46,494 nucleotides of DNA from Actinomycetes bacterium (GCA_021811865.1 JAKAQB010000022.1:1-46494), one strand, 5' to 3'. Counted from the first letter of the stretch, positions 8,059 through 16,132 are shown. The notes: generated from the sequence alone by a model not told the origin. Made by a program: numbers and translations.

Positions 8059-8970
8059 TCAGGTAAAGACGGTGAGAAAGCGGTCGTTGAGCTCCCGCTG
8101 CACGTAGAATATTCCCTTCCCCAGCTGGTCGGCGGTCCACGTTATCGTCGGAAAGTCTTCGTTGGTCACATATCCGCCCGCGAAAACCTCGTTGCGGTTA
8201 CCCGAGGGGTCGAAGAAGTAGATGGTCTTTCCCCGGGTTATGCCGTGGCGAGTGGGGCCGAAGTCGACGGCCACGTCGTCCATGGCCAGCACGTCACCCG
8301 CCTTCAACACCTCATTCCAGTCTTCGAGAAGGAATGCGAAGTGGTGAAGCTTGCCGTTCTCCCCCTTGATGATCGCCAGATCGTGCACCGTCTGACCACA
8401 GAACATCCACGTGCCGATCAGACTCGGGTTGCCGACGCTCTCCACCACCCGTTCCGAGGGCCGCCAGCCGAGGCACTCGACGAACATCCGCTCCATGACG
8501 TCGACGTCCTCAGCGGTGATGAGGGCGTGGTCGAGGCGGTGCACGGCAGCACCCCGCTGGTCGCGGGGCCATGGATCGGGGTTGATGATGCCCGTATCGG
8601 TACCGACGTATTCGATGTCGTGGTACAGCTCGAAGACGTGGCCGCTCGGGGCAGTGAACCGGATTCCGTCACCGACCGCCATGTTGTCGCCCTTGCTCAT
8701 GCGAGAGACAGTCACCCCGAAGTTGCCCAGTGACTTCTCGTACCTGTCGAGATCGTCCTCTGCAGAGCATTTGTAGCCGAGCTTTATCAACCCGACACCG
8801 CCCTCCTCCAAGACCACGGAGTGGTGGTCCCACTCGTCCCAGGCCTTGAAGTACCTTACGCCCGCCGATCTCGCCACCTCGTTCATGCCGAGGGTCCCGC
8901 CGTAATGATCTGCCGCTTCAGCCAGGTCGGTCACCCGGGCATGGACATAGCCCAGTCTCATGATGCTCAT
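8059..8970 (-). CDS. Catechol 2,3-dioxygenase, copy 2
   Basis: This second extradiol dioxygenase has 303 residues. Fe(II) ligands H148 (LDHALI), H210 (LHHFAF) and E261 (NRNEVF) are intact, as are H196, H242 and Y251 and the signature YFFDPSGNRNEVF. It is clearly a paralogue of the enzyme at 2043-2963, but the N-terminal half and substrate-pocket segments differ, so a different preference (for example substituted catechols) is plausible. Its start overlaps the stop of the upstream ferredoxin by four bases (ATGA). It probably forms its own two-gene transcript from the IclR-type palindrome at 9438-9454, with possible readthrough into dmpK. Confidence 0.94.
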   Translation of the reverse strand: MSIMRLGYVHARVTDLAEAADHYGGTLGMNEVARSAGVRYFKAWDEWDHHSVVLEEGGVGLIKLGYKCSAEDDLDRYEKSLGNFGVTVSRMSKGDNMAVGDGIRFTAPSGHVFELYHDIEYVGTDTGIINPDPWPRDQRGAAVHRLDHALITAEDVDVMERMFVECLGWRPSERVVESVGNPSLIGTWMFCGQTVHDLAIIKGENGKLHHFAFLLEDWNEVLKAGDVLAMDDVAVDFGPTRHGITRGKTIYFFDPSGNRNEVFAGGYVTNEDFPTITWTADQLGKGIFYVQRELNDRFLTVFT

Positions 8971-9368
8971 CGCGGTGGCTCCTCACCGGGAAGCGTGGGC
9001 TTCGCCCACGACGGTCTGATTGTGGGCCTCACCCATGGGATGAGACAGGTGAGATGGTCTTCGGCCTCGAGGTGGACCACGACGTCGGTGGCCGGCTCGG
9101 CCCGGCAGCTGAGACACCAGCCGCCGACGCGCTCAGAGGGGCTGAGCACCTCGGGCGCGATCGTGACCCGGTAGCCGACCCGCCCCGAGAGGACGACGAC
9201 CTTGCACCTCCCGCACCCGCCCCTTCGGCAGCCCACGGCGTGCGTGTAGCCCTGGCGCTGGAGGGCGGCGAGGATCGTCTCGCCGGCGCGTACGGTGATC
9301 GTGACCCCGTCGGGCTCGAACACCACCGAGCGGCTGTCCTGATCCCCTCTTGAGACGACGGCCTCCAA
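8967..9368 (-). CDS. [2Fe-2S] ferredoxin paired with second catechol dioxygenase
   Basis: This 133-residue ferredoxin has the plant-type motif CRRGGCGRC (C47, C52, C55) and the fourth ligand at C88, with an extra cysteine at C85. It resembles DmpQ/XylT proteins that re-reduce catechol 2,3-dioxygenase. It is translationally coupled to the dioxygenase that follows (ATGA). It is about 20 residues longer than copy 1 and has a Trp/Pro-rich tail of about 28 residues after the cluster domain. It has the same ferredoxin-then-dioxygenase order as dmpQ-dmpB, so the pair may be a duplicated or separately acquired cassette. Confidence 0.9.
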   Translation of the reverse strand: MEAVVSRGDQDSRSVVFEPDGVTITVRAGETILAALQRQGYTHAVGCRRGGCGRCKVVVLSGRVGYRVTIAPEVLSPSERVGGWCLSCRAEPATDVVVHLEAEDHLTCLIPWVRPTIRPSWAKPTLPGEEPPR

Positions 9369-9437
9369 AGTTCGGCACCCCCTCGATGCGTCCTTCGGCC
9401 ACTATGGAACAACCCTGGACAGGCTGCCTACGTTGGT

Positions 9438-9454
9438 GTTCCGTGCAACGGAAC
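9438..9454. promoter_or_regulatory. Perfect palindrome, candidate IclR-family operator
   Basis: GTTCCGT-GCA-ACGGAAC is a perfect inverted repeat with 7-base arms. It lies 70 bases upstream of the minus-strand ferredoxin/dioxygenase pair and just past the stop of the IclR gene. IclR-family regulators often bind palindromes with TTCC and GGAA ends. A related site occurs on the other side of the regulator gene (10266-10280), which strengthens the case. The function is inferred. Confidence 0.55.
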
Positions 9455-9479
9455 GTGGTCCAGGCGTCCGGATCGGGGA

Positions 9480-10250
9480 TCAGCAGGGAGCGCTGCTCAG
9501 CACCCGCTGCAGCCCGAGGCCGGCGGTCCGGACCGCCGAGCCCACCCGCTCTTCGGAGATGCGCTCTCCGGGTCCTGTCACCGACATCGCTGCCACTGCC
9601 TCCCCGCCGACGAGGATGGGCGTGGCCACGCAGTGGATGCCGATGGCGTTCTCGTCGCGGTCCATGGACACGCGGGTCCGGCGGATGTTGGCCAGCTCCT
9701 CGAGCAGCACCCGGGGGCTCGTGATGGTGTACGGCGTTCGGGCCTCCAGCCCCCCGCCAGTGATCACCGCGGCAGCCGATTCGGGTGTGAAGGCGAGGAG
9801 CGCCTTGCCGACCCCGGTGCAGTAGGCAGGGAGCCTGCCACCGACCCGAGAGGCGAGCTGGCGCTGCTTGTGGTGGCCCTGGATACGCTCTATGTAGAGG
9901 ACCTCGGTGCGGTCGAGGACCGCCAGGTGGACCGTCTCGTGGGTCACCTCGTAGAGGTCCTCCATGAAGGGCAGGGCCGCTTCACGCAGATCACGCTTGC
10001 GCGGCACGTGCTCGCCGATCTCGAACATCCGCATGCCGAGCCGGTACTCCTGGCCAGACCGCTCGACGGCCCCCAGGCACACCATCGAGGCCAGGATCCT
10101 GTGGGCCGTGCTCTTGGGAAGCCCCGCACGGCGGGCTATCTCGGACAGGCTCAGCCGCTCGGCGTTGCCTTCGCAGAAGGCACCGAGCACGTCGAAGGTA
10201 CGGTTGAGGATCTCGATCCCCCCACCCTGCACGGCATCGGTGATCCCCAC
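9480..10250 (-). CDS. IclR-family transcriptional regulator of the aromatic pathway
   Basis: This 256-residue regulator has an N-terminal winged helix-turn-helix (LSLSEIARRAGLPKSTAHRI, about 34-53) and a GAF-like effector domain, with the family segments RLPAYCTGVGKALLA and ENAIGIHCVATPI. It starts with GTG at 10250. It is transcribed away from dmpE and ends next to the second ferredoxin/dioxygenase pair, so it sits between the two arms of the pathway. IclR members often control aromatic catabolism and their own gene. Candidate operators lie on both sides (9438-9454 and 10266-10280). The effector, perhaps phenol or a meta-pathway intermediate, is unknown. No DmpR/XylR-type activator gene is visible. 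Confidence 0.9.
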   Translation of the reverse strand: MGITDAVQGGGIEILNRTFDVLGAFCEGNAERLSLSEIARRAGLPKSTAHRILASMVCLGAVERSGQEYRLGMRMFEIGEHVPRKRDLREAALPFMEDLYEVTHETVHLAVLDRTEVLYIERIQGHHKQRQLASRVGGRLPAYCTGVGKALLAFTPESAAAVITGGGLEARTPYTITSPRVLLEELANIRRTRVSMDRDENAIGIHCVATPILVGGEAVAAMSVTGPGERISEERVGSAVRTAGLGLQRVLSSAPC

Positions 10251-10265
10251 GGGGCGAGCCTAGTA

Positions 10266-10280
10266 TTCCGTGACGTGGAA
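10266..10280. promoter_or_regulatory. Imperfect palindrome in the iclR-dmpE divergent region
   Basis: TTCCGTGACGTGGAA lies 15 bases from the IclR start and about 80 bases before dmpE. It shares the half-sites TTCCGTG and GGAAC with the perfect palindrome at 9438-9454. This fits autoregulation of the IclR gene and control of the dmpE operon from one site. It is inferred from the repeat and position only. Confidence 0.45.
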
Positions 10281-10361
10281 CGCCTCGATTGGCGCCGGCG
10301 GGCTTCCGAAATATGTTCATCCCGTGGGCGGACGACTTCCGGACGATCCAAGGAGGGCCCG

Positions 10362-11147
10362 GTGCTGAGCGAGGCCGACCGAGCCCAGGCTGCTGCCGCC
10401 CTCCGGGAGGCCGAAGCCAGCCGCCGGCCCATCGCCCCGCTGTCCGAGAGCTATCCCGGCATTGACCCTGTCGATGCCTACTGGATCCAGCTCGCCAACG
10501 TCGAGCACCGGGTATGCGCCGGCGCCCTCGTGAGAGGGCACAAGGTTGGCCTCTCGTCCACGGCGATGCAGGAGATGATGGGCGTGGACGAGCCCGACTA
10601 CGGGCATCTCCTCGATGACATGTTCGTCTACGAGGGTGCCGACGTAACCACCGAGCGCTACTGCGCTCCCCGGGTAGAGGTCGAGGTGGGGTTCGTGCTC
10701 GGCGAGGCGCTGCCAGGGCCGGGCTGCTCTGTGGCCGACGTGCTGCGCGCCACCGAGTTCGTGATGCCCTGCATCGAGATAATCGACAGCCGCATCGCGG
10801 ACTGGAAGATCACCCTGCCCGACACCATTGCCGACAACGCCTCTTCCGCTGCCATCGTCATAGGCGGTACCCGCACCTCGGTCCAGGCCATCGACCTGCG
10901 CACGGTGGGCGCGGTGCTGAGGCGCAACGGTGAGATCGTCGACAGCGGGTCTTCGGGAGCCGTGCTCAACAACCCCGCCACCGCGGTGGCATGGCTCGGT
11001 AACAAGGTCGCCACCTTCGGCGTGAAGCTCGAGGCGGGTCACGTCATCCTGCCGGGCAGCTGCACCAGGGCCCACCCGGTGAGGGCCGGCGACTACATCC
11101 GCGTCGACTTCGATGGCCTCGGCCATGTCGACGTCAACTTTGCCTGA
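10362..11147 (+). CDS. dmpE: 2-Oxopent-4-enoate hydratase
   Basis: The enzyme hydrates 2-hydroxypenta-2,4-dienoate to 4-hydroxy-2-oxovalerate. The protein has 261 residues, normal for the MhpD/DmpE family. Family stretches include GHKVGLSSTAMQEMMGV, PRVEVEVGFVLG (acidic metal-binding cluster), EIIDSRIADWKI and DNASSAAIVIGG. I chose the GTG at 10362, which follows AAGGAGGG at a good distance; the longer open frame upstream runs through the divergent promoter and is chance. It is paralogous to DmpH downstream and is first in the operon dmpE-F-G-H. Confidence 0.93.
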   Translation: MLSEADRAQAAAALREAEASRRPIAPLSESYPGIDPVDAYWIQLANVEHRVCAGALVRGHKVGLSSTAMQEMMGVDEPDYGHLLDDMFVYEGADVTTERYCAPRVEVEVGFVLGEALPGPGCSVADVLRATEFVMPCIEIIDSRIADWKITLPDTIADNASSAAIVIGGTRTSVQAIDLRTVGAVLRRNGEIVDSGSSGAVLNNPATAVAWLGNKVATFGVKLEAGHVILPGSCTRAHPVRAGDYIRVDFDGLGHVDVNFA

Positions 11148-11156
11148 GAGGACCCC

Positions 11157-12050
11157 ATGCCACGAATCCCTGCTGCCATCGTCGGTTCGGGCAACATCGG
11201 CACTGACCTCATGTACAAGCTGAGCCGCTCGGAGGTCCTGGAACCGGTCTACATGGTTGGCGTCGATCCTGACAGTGAGGGCTTGGCCCATGCCCGCCGC
11301 ATGGGGGTGGAGGCCAGCCATGAGGGCGTGGACTGGCTGCTCTCCCGCCCGGACCTGCCCACCGTCGTGTTCGAGGCGACCAGCGCCTCCGTCCACGTCC
11401 GCAACGCACCCCGCTACAAGGAGGCCGGCATCCGGGCGGTGGATCTCACCCCAGCGGCGCGCGGGCCGTACGTGATCCCCCCTGTCAACCTGGGCGACCA
11501 CCTCGACGCGATGAACGTCAACATGGTCACCTGCGGCGGGCAGGCCACCATCCCCATGGTCCACGCGGTGAGCAGCGTGGCCGAAGTGCCCTATGCGGAG
11601 ATAGTTGCCTCGGTCGCCTCCAAGTCCGCCGGCCCTGGCACCCGGGCCAACATCGACGAGTTCACCACCACGACGGCCCGCGCCGTGGAATCGCTCGGGG
11701 GCACGCCCCGGGGTAAGGCCATCATCATCTTGAACCCCGCGGAACCGCCGCTCATCATGCGTGACACGATCTACTGCCAGGTCCCCGAGGACGTAGACCA
11801 TGACAAGGTGGTTGCCTCCATAGAGGACATGGTGGTTTCCGTCGCCGAGTACGTGCCTGGCTACCGGATGACGGTGCCACCCCAGTTCGGCCGGTCAAAG
11901 AATGGGATCCCGAGAGTGGCCATATTCCTCGAGGTGGCAGGCGCTGGCGATTTCCTACCCCCTTACTCCGGCAACCTCGACATCATGACCGCGGCGGCAA
12001 CGCGGGTCGGCGAGCAGATCGCGCTTCACGCCGCAGGGAGGAGGGTTTGA
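11157..12050 (+). CDS. dmpF: Acetaldehyde dehydrogenase (acylating)
   Basis: It converts acetaldehyde, CoA and NAD+ to acetyl-CoA. At 297 residues it has the family length. An N-terminal Rossmann motif ([13 protein letters not shown], 7-19) binds NAD, and the catalytic cysteine is in [12 protein letters not shown] (C126). In this family it forms a complex with the aldolase DmpG, which channels the volatile acetaldehyde. dmpF is followed three bases later by dmpG, in line with this. No defects are seen. Confidence 0.95.
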   Translation: MPRIPAAIVGSGNIGTDLMYKLSRSEVLEPVYMVGVDPDSEGLAHARRMGVEASHEGVDWLLSRPDLPTVVFEATSASVHVRNAPRYKEAGIRAVDLTPAARGPYVIPPVNLGDHLDAMNVNMVTCGGQATIPMVHAVSSVAEVPYAEIVASVASKSAGPGTRANIDEFTTTTARAVESLGGTPRGKAIIILNPAEPPLIMRDTIYCQVPEDVDHDKVVASIEDMVVSVAEYVPGYRMTVPPQFGRSKNGIPRVAIFLEVAGAGDFLPPYSGNLDIMTAAATRVGEQIALHAAGRRV

Positions 12051-12053
12051 CCA

Positions 12054-13097
12054 GTGCCATACTCGCCAGATCTCGACGTCAGGCTCACCGACACGTCGCT
12101 CCGGGACGGTTCCCACGCCCGGTCGCATCAGTTCACCGAGGATGAGGTGCGCTCCGTGGTGGCTGCCCTCGATGCCGTGGGCATACCAGTGATCGAGGTC
12201 ACCCACGGGGACGGCCTTGGAGGTTCGTCCTTCAACTACGGGTTCTCGGGCACCGACGAGCGGGTGCTGATGAAGGTCGCTGTGGCGACCGCCCGCCGGG
12301 CAAAGATCGCAGCGCTCATGCTCCCAGGGCTGGGCACCAAAGACGACATCCGCTTCATCGCGGATGCCGGGTTGTCCGTGGTGCGCATAGCCACGCATTG
12401 CACCGAGGCTGACATCGCTGTCCAGCACTTCGGCATCGCCAGGGATCTCGGCTTGGAGACCGTGGGCTTCTTGATGATGGCACACTCCCAGCCGCCGGAG
12501 ATGATCGCCGCTCAGGCCCGCATCATGGCCGACTCCGGCTGTATGTGCGTCTACGTGGTGGACTCTGCCGGTGCCCTCATCCTCGACGGTGTGACCGACC
12601 GCGTCGCCGCGGTGGTAGCCGAACTGGGCGCTGACGCCACCGCGGGTTTCCACGCCCACGAGAACCTCGGCGTCTCGGTGGCCAACAGCATCTACGCCAT
12701 TCGCGCCGGGGCGGTGCAGATTGACGGCTCAACCCGCGGCCTGGGCGCTGGCGCCGGCAACACGCCGCTCGAGGCGCTCAACGCGGTGGCCGACCGCCTC
12801 GGCATCACCACCGGCGTCGACGTCCCGGGTCTCATCGACGCTGCCGAGGACGTGGTCCGGGCGGTCATGGAAGAAGAGTGCATCAAGGACCGCATGTCGG
12901 TGACCATGGGCTACGCCGGGGTCTACAGCTCCTTCCTGCGCCACGCCTACGACGCCGCCGACACCTATGGTGTGTCGGGGGCTGCCATTCTCACCGAGTG
13001 CGGCCAGCGCAAGCTGGTGGGCGGCCAGGAGGATCAGATCATCTCCATCGCGGCCGCGCTCGGCGCGGCACGCGAAGAGGTTCCGTCAGGTGCCTGA
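12054..13097 (+). CDS. dmpG: 4-Hydroxy-2-oxovalerate aldolase
   Basis: It cleaves 4-hydroxy-2-oxovalerate to pyruvate and acetaldehyde. The 347-residue protein starts with GTG at 12054. A HMGL-like TIM barrel is shown by [11 protein letters not shown] (metal-binding D18 with R17), [15 protein letters not shown] (metal-binding His pair) and [17 protein letters not shown]. The C-terminal part pairs with DmpF in the known complexes. Its stop overlaps the dmpH start by eight bases. Confidence 0.95.
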   Translation: MPYSPDLDVRLTDTSLRDGSHARSHQFTEDEVRSVVAALDAVGIPVIEVTHGDGLGGSSFNYGFSGTDERVLMKVAVATARRAKIAALMLPGLGTKDDIRFIADAGLSVVRIATHCTEADIAVQHFGIARDLGLETVGFLMMAHSQPPEMIAAQARIMADSGCMCVYVVDSAGALILDGVTDRVAAVVAELGADATAGFHAHENLGVSVANSIYAIRAGAVQIDGSTRGLGAGAGNTPLEALNAVADRLGITTGVDVPGLIDAAEDVVRAVMEEECIKDRMSVTMGYAGVYSSFLRHAYDAADTYGVSGAAILTECGQRKLVGGQEDQIISIAAALGAAREEVPSGA

Positions 13098-13869
13098 TCT
13101 CGCCAAGCTGGCCCGGTACCTGGTGGACGCCGAAGCACGCCGCGAGGCGGTGACACCCATCACAGACGCCGAGCCAGGACTCAGCGCCGAGGATGGCTAC
13201 GCCATACAGGCCCTGGTGATCGATGCCAAGTTGGCGGCGGGCGAGCGGGTGGTGGGCGCCAAGCTCGGCCTCACCTCCAAGGCCAAGCAGGCCGCCATGT
13301 CGGTTGACCAGCCCGTCTACGGCGTCCTCACCTCTGGGATGGCCCTCGGTTTCGACCAACCCCTCAACTGCGACGAGCTCATACACCCCCGCGTTGAGCC
13401 CGAGATCGTCTTCATGCTCGCAGAGTCCCTCGCCGGACCAGGAGTCACCGGCCACGACGTGCTGGACGCCACTCGCTGGCTCACGTGCGGGCTCGAGGTC
13501 ATCGACAGCCGCTTCGCCGACTTCCGCTTCACCCACGCCGACGTGGTGGCGGACAACACGAGTGCCTCGCGCTTCTGCCTCGGCAGCATGCGTTGCTCCC
13601 CGTCCGAGGTCCCCGACCTCTCCCTCGTCGGTTGCAACCTTCAGGTGGGGTCCAAAGTGGTCGCCACCGCCGCGGGCGCAGCCATCCTCGGGCACCCCGC
13701 AAGCGCGGTGGCCATGCTCGCGAACTGGATGGGTGCAAGGGGTGGTTCCCTCGACACCGGGACAATCATCTTCTCGGGTGGCCTGACCAACGCCGTGCCG
13801 ATGCACCCAGGGGTGAGCGTGTCCGCCACCTTTGCCCGCCTCGGCACCATCACCCTGCGGGGGGTATAG
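13090..13869 (+). CDS. dmpH: 4-Oxalocrotonate decarboxylase
   Basis: It decarboxylates 2-oxohex-3-enedioate to 2-hydroxypentadienoate, the substrate of DmpE. The protein has 259 residues from the GTG at 13090, which overlaps dmpG. Family marks include [32 protein letters not shown] (acidic metal site), [20 protein letters not shown] and the C-terminal [14 protein letters not shown]. DmpE and DmpH are homologous. I call this one DmpH from its N-terminal [20 protein letters not shown] segment and its place after dmpG. Its substrate comes from the dehydrogenase/tautomerase branch: the tautomerase next door looks broken and no dehydrogenase is in the window. Confidence 0.92.
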   Translation: MPDLAKLARYLVDAEARREAVTPITDAEPGLSAEDGYAIQALVIDAKLAAGERVVGAKLGLTSKAKQAAMSVDQPVYGVLTSGMALGFDQPLNCDELIHPRVEPEIVFMLAESLAGPGVTGHDVLDATRWLTCGLEVIDSRFADFRFTHADVVADNTSASRFCLGSMRCSPSEVPDLSLVGCNLQVGSKVVATAAGAAILGHPASAVAMLANWMGARGGSLDTGTIIFSGGLTNAVPMHPGVSVSATFARLGTITLRGV

Positions 13870-14050
13870 ATGCCGCTGATCCGATCCAGGTCAACATGCT
13901 TCGATGGTCGCAGCCCCCGAACAGAGGACGGAGTTGCTCCGGTCCATCACCCGCACCGTCCACGACGAGTCCGCGACACGACAGCATCGGTGCCGATGGA
14001 GCCTCCTCGAGCGATGACACGTCGGCGCACAAGCTCTCGAACCCTCTGCT
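13870..14050 (+). pseudogene. dmpI: 4-Oxalocrotonate tautomerase remnant with frameshifts
   Basis: An ATG immediately after the dmpH stop opens with MPLI, then the family sequence continues in other frames. Removing five bases of a GATCC tandem duplication and two single C bases gives MPLIQVNMLDGRSPEQR, followed by a run matching TELLRSITRTVHDES. This has the catalytic Pro after Met and the conserved Arg of the GR pair, as in 4-oxalocrotonate tautomerase. Further shifts follow; DTTASVPMEPPRAMT appears in the first frame. It is either a decayed gene or a set of assembly indels. The end is approximate. In place and size it is exactly what a dmpI between dmpH and dmpD should be. Confidence 0.7.
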
Positions 14051-14108
14051 CGTCCGCCTGGAGCTTTGCTGGCTGCCTGCTCGATCGGGACGTCGTGGGG
14101 GCCGCACC

Positions 14109-14981
14109 GTGAGCGGGGACGCCGGCTCCCCGCCCGGCGCGCCGGGCGGGGAGCCCTACGGCCACGCTGGCAGCCCGGAGGTGGGCCGCACCGTTGACGC
14201 CGGCGGCATCGCCACCAACTATCACGACGCTGGCACGGGACCGGTCGTCGTCCTCATCCACGGCTCTGGGCCAGGTGTCTCGGCTTGGGCCAACTGGCGT
14301 CCGGTAATGCCGCTGCTGTCCAGCCGCTTCCGGGTGCTGGCACCCGACATCGTTGGCTTCGGCCACACCGAGCGCCCCAACGGCTTCGAGTACCGGCTCC
14401 CGTCCTGGATCGCCCACCTCCGGGCGTTCCTGGACGCCCTCGGCATAGAGCGGGCCCACCTGGTGGGCAACAGCTTCGGCGGTGCCCTTGCCCTGTGGCT
14501 GGCCGTGGAGACCTCCTACGTCGACCGCCTCGTGCTGATGGGCAGCGTCGGGCTCTACTTCGAGATCACCGCCGGCCTCGATGCGGTGTGGGGCTACCAG
14601 CCGTCGTACGAGAACATGCGCTCCCTACTCGACATCTTCGCCTTCGACCCGTCGCTCGCCACCGACGACCTGGCTCGCCTGCGCTACGAGGCCTCGACCA
14701 GACCGGGGGTCCAAGAGTCCTACGCCGCGATGTTCCCCCCTCCCCGCCAGCGGTGGGTGGACGCCCTCGCCCTGCCCGAGTCGCGCCTCGCCTCGCTCGC
14801 CAACGAGGCCCTGGTCATACACGGGCGAGAAGACCGGGTCATCCCGGTGGCCAGCTCGATGCGCCTTGGCCAGCTGCTGCCCAACTCCCAGCTGCACGTC
14901 TTCGGCCGTTGCGGACACTGGACCCAGATCGAGCACACCGCCCGCTTCGCCCGGTTGGTCGGCGACTTTCTGGGGGAGTAG
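14109..14981 (+). CDS. dmpD: 2-Hydroxymuconic semialdehyde hydrolase (alpha/beta hydrolase)
   Basis: This 290-residue serine hydrolase has the oxyanion motif HGSGPGVSAWANW (51-63), nucleophile S122 in GNSFGG, acid D242 in HGREDRV and His270 in CGHWTQIE. The HGSGPG motif is typical of carbon-carbon bond hydrolases of meta pathways (DmpD, TodF, XylF). It should turn ring-cleavage products into 2-hydroxypentadienoate and formate or another acid. I chose the GTG at 14109; there is no strong ribosome site, and about 30 Gly/Pro-rich residues precede the fold, so a slightly later start is possible. It is the only complete branch visible here from the semialdehyde to DmpE. Confidence 0.9.
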   Translation: MSGDAGSPPGAPGGEPYGHAGSPEVGRTVDAGGIATNYHDAGTGPVVVLIHGSGPGVSAWANWRPVMPLLSSRFRVLAPDIVGFGHTERPNGFEYRLPSWIAHLRAFLDALGIERAHLVGNSFGGALALWLAVETSYVDRLVLMGSVGLYFEITAGLDAVWGYQPSYENMRSLLDIFAFDPSLATDDLARLRYEASTRPGVQESYAAMFPPPRQRWVDALALPESRLASLANEALVIHGREDRVIPVASSMRLGQLLPNSQLHVFGRCGHWTQIEHTARFARLVGDFLGE

Positions 14982-14991
14982 GCGGACAAGC

Positions 14992-15247
14992 GTGGGCGTC
15001 TGCAGCGACGCGCTGGCGACAACGGTCGGTCCCGAGATCCTCGCCGCCCTCGACAGCGACCGGCGTCTCCGGGCACCGGCTGGGCGAGCACGACCGCGCT
15101 CGGTTCGCCGAGACGGTCGACCTGGCTTCCACGCTCACCCTCGACCGGGTCCTCGAGCACGTGCTCGGCCCCGGTGCCTGCGCCAAAGACCCGCGCGCCA
15201 ACGCCCTCGTCGCCCTCGAGCTGCTGCGCCTCCTCCCCGCCAGCTGA
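14992..15247 (+). pseudogene. Unrecognised short reading frame, probably frameshifted
   Basis: From a GTG at 14992 one frame gives VGVCSDALATTVGPEILAAL; about 70 bases on, protein-like sequence continues in another frame (HRLGEHDRARFAETVDLAST and a helical Leu-rich tail to a TGA at 15247). Neither half alone makes a full gene. It follows dmpD by ten bases and could be the remains of a small gene of that operon. I do not recognise the family. The region 14982-15296 holds nothing else. Confidence 0.3.
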
Positions 15248-15296
15248 CGCAGCGGGCACCGCCCTCCACGCAGACCGCAGACGCCGGCCAGCCCCT

Positions 15297-15668
15297 TCAG
15301 CGTGCCGCCCGTCGCCGAGGCGGCTCCGGACGCTCCACGAGCTCCAGGCCTTCGAGCTCGGCCAGGAGCTGGCGGGACTCCGCCAGCGTGCTCGTGAGGA
15401 TCGCCTTCGCCACCTCCAGCAGGTCGAAGATCCGGGGATCGGTCACCGAGTAGCGGACCGTCGACCCCTCCTTGCGGCTCTGCAGCAGGTTCGCACGCCG
15501 CAAGATCCCGAGCTGCTGGGACAGGTGCGACGCCTCCAGGCCTACCTCGGGGATCAGCTTTCCCACCGAGCGCTCCCCGTCGCGCAGCAACTCCAGCACC
15601 CGGATACGCGCCGGGTGCGCCAGGGTCTTGAAGAAGTCCGCCTTCACCTGGTAGATCGGTCGCGTCAT
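15297..15668 (-). CDS. ArsR/SmtB-family repressor without cysteines
   Basis: This 123-residue winged-helix protein opens with YQVKADFFKTLAHPARIRVLELL, and its recognition helix is in LEASHLSQQLGILRRANLLQSRKEG. It contains no cysteine at all, so it cannot use the ELCVC-type arsenic or cadmium site of classic members. It may sense something else or be constitutive. It lies convergent with the dmp lower operon. Upstream, AACT-CGTCA-AGTT (15750-15762) is a candidate self-operator. The nearest upstream relic is a thioredoxin-like fragment of a type often found near metal-resistance genes. Confidence 0.88.
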   Translation of the reverse strand: MTRPIYQVKADFFKTLAHPARIRVLELLRDGERSVGKLIPEVGLEASHLSQQLGILRRANLLQSRKEGSTVRYSVTDPRIFDLLEVAKAILTSTLAESRQLLAELEGLELVERPEPPRRRAAR

Positions 15669-15749
15669 CGGCAGCGACCGTCGATGTCGGGCGGCAAAGT
15701 CCGCGAGGCGGTCCGCCGAGCAATCGTGCCCAATCCTGAGGAAGGCATC

Positions 15750-15762
15750 AACTCGTCAAGTT
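15750..15762. promoter_or_regulatory. Candidate ArsR operator
   Basis: AACT-CGTCA-AGTT is a short inverted repeat about 85 bases upstream of the ArsR start. The minus-strand reading includes TTGACG, which resembles a -35 box. ArsR-family sites often overlap the promoter like this. Support is by position only. Confidence 0.3.
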
Positions 15763-15894
15763 ATCAGCTGGCGTGGGGCACTGCTGCCAGCGAGCCTGCC
15801 CGCTCCCTGGGGGGTGCCATTTACAGCACCACGCGCGACCTCTGGATCGCGGTTCGATGCATTGGACGAGCGGCGTCACCTCCAACCCGAGCGG

Positions 15895-16059
15895 CTACGC
15901 CGCGGAGAGCGCCGCAATGATCTGGTCGACCGACGGGGCGACTTCGGTCCCAGCCCCGGTGCAGTAGGTCCGGCAGGCGAAGGCTGGTGGGCCTTCGACG
16001 TCGGCGAAGGGGTCGAGACCGTCGAGGAGCAGGGTGGGCGATCCGTGGAAGTGGAGTCT
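15895..16059 (-). pseudogene. C-terminal fragment of a thioredoxin-like protein
   Basis: On the minus strand, a reading frame from 16059 to the stop at 15895-15897 gives FHGSPTLLLDGLDPFADVEG, then a CRTYCTG motif and VDQIIAALSAA. This matches the end of small thioredoxin-fold proteins common next to mercury or arsenic genes in actinobacteria (pattern GSPTxLxDGxDPF). The N-terminal half with the redox motif is missing, and a stop codon lies just before the fragment. The break is about 40 bases from the group II intron remnant, so an insertion or deletion there may have truncated the gene. Confidence 0.55.
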
Positions 16060-16098
16060 GGGCGTGGACGGTCACTGCCTGGTGATCAAGGTGACAAG

Positions 16099-16132
16099 AG
16101 CCCGGTGACGGGAGACTGTCACGCCGGGATCC
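16099..16132 (+). ncRNA. Group II intron domain V (remnant)
   Basis: A 34-base segment folds as group II intron domain V. It starts GAGCCCGG, has a GAGA (GNRA) tetraloop at 16113-16116, a two-base CG bulge at 16123-16124 and ends CCGGGATC. Length, GAGC start with the AGC triad, loop class and bulge position all match the domain V pattern. One pair usually G-U in the lower stem is G-A here (16101 with 16130), which may mean decay. A domain VI-like hairpin follows. No reverse transcriptase or earlier intron domains are recognisable upstream, so only the 3' end of the intron remains. Confidence 0.65.

Noticed and set aside
9633..10361. Long in-frame extension upstream of dmpE
   Set aside because: It runs antisense to the IclR gene and through its promoter; the GTG at 10362 has a good ribosome site and begins the family sequence.
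10317..11801. Large minus-strand frame antisense to dmpE and dmpF
   Set aside because: His/Gly/Arg/Asp-rich shadow of two well-supported genes; no domain.
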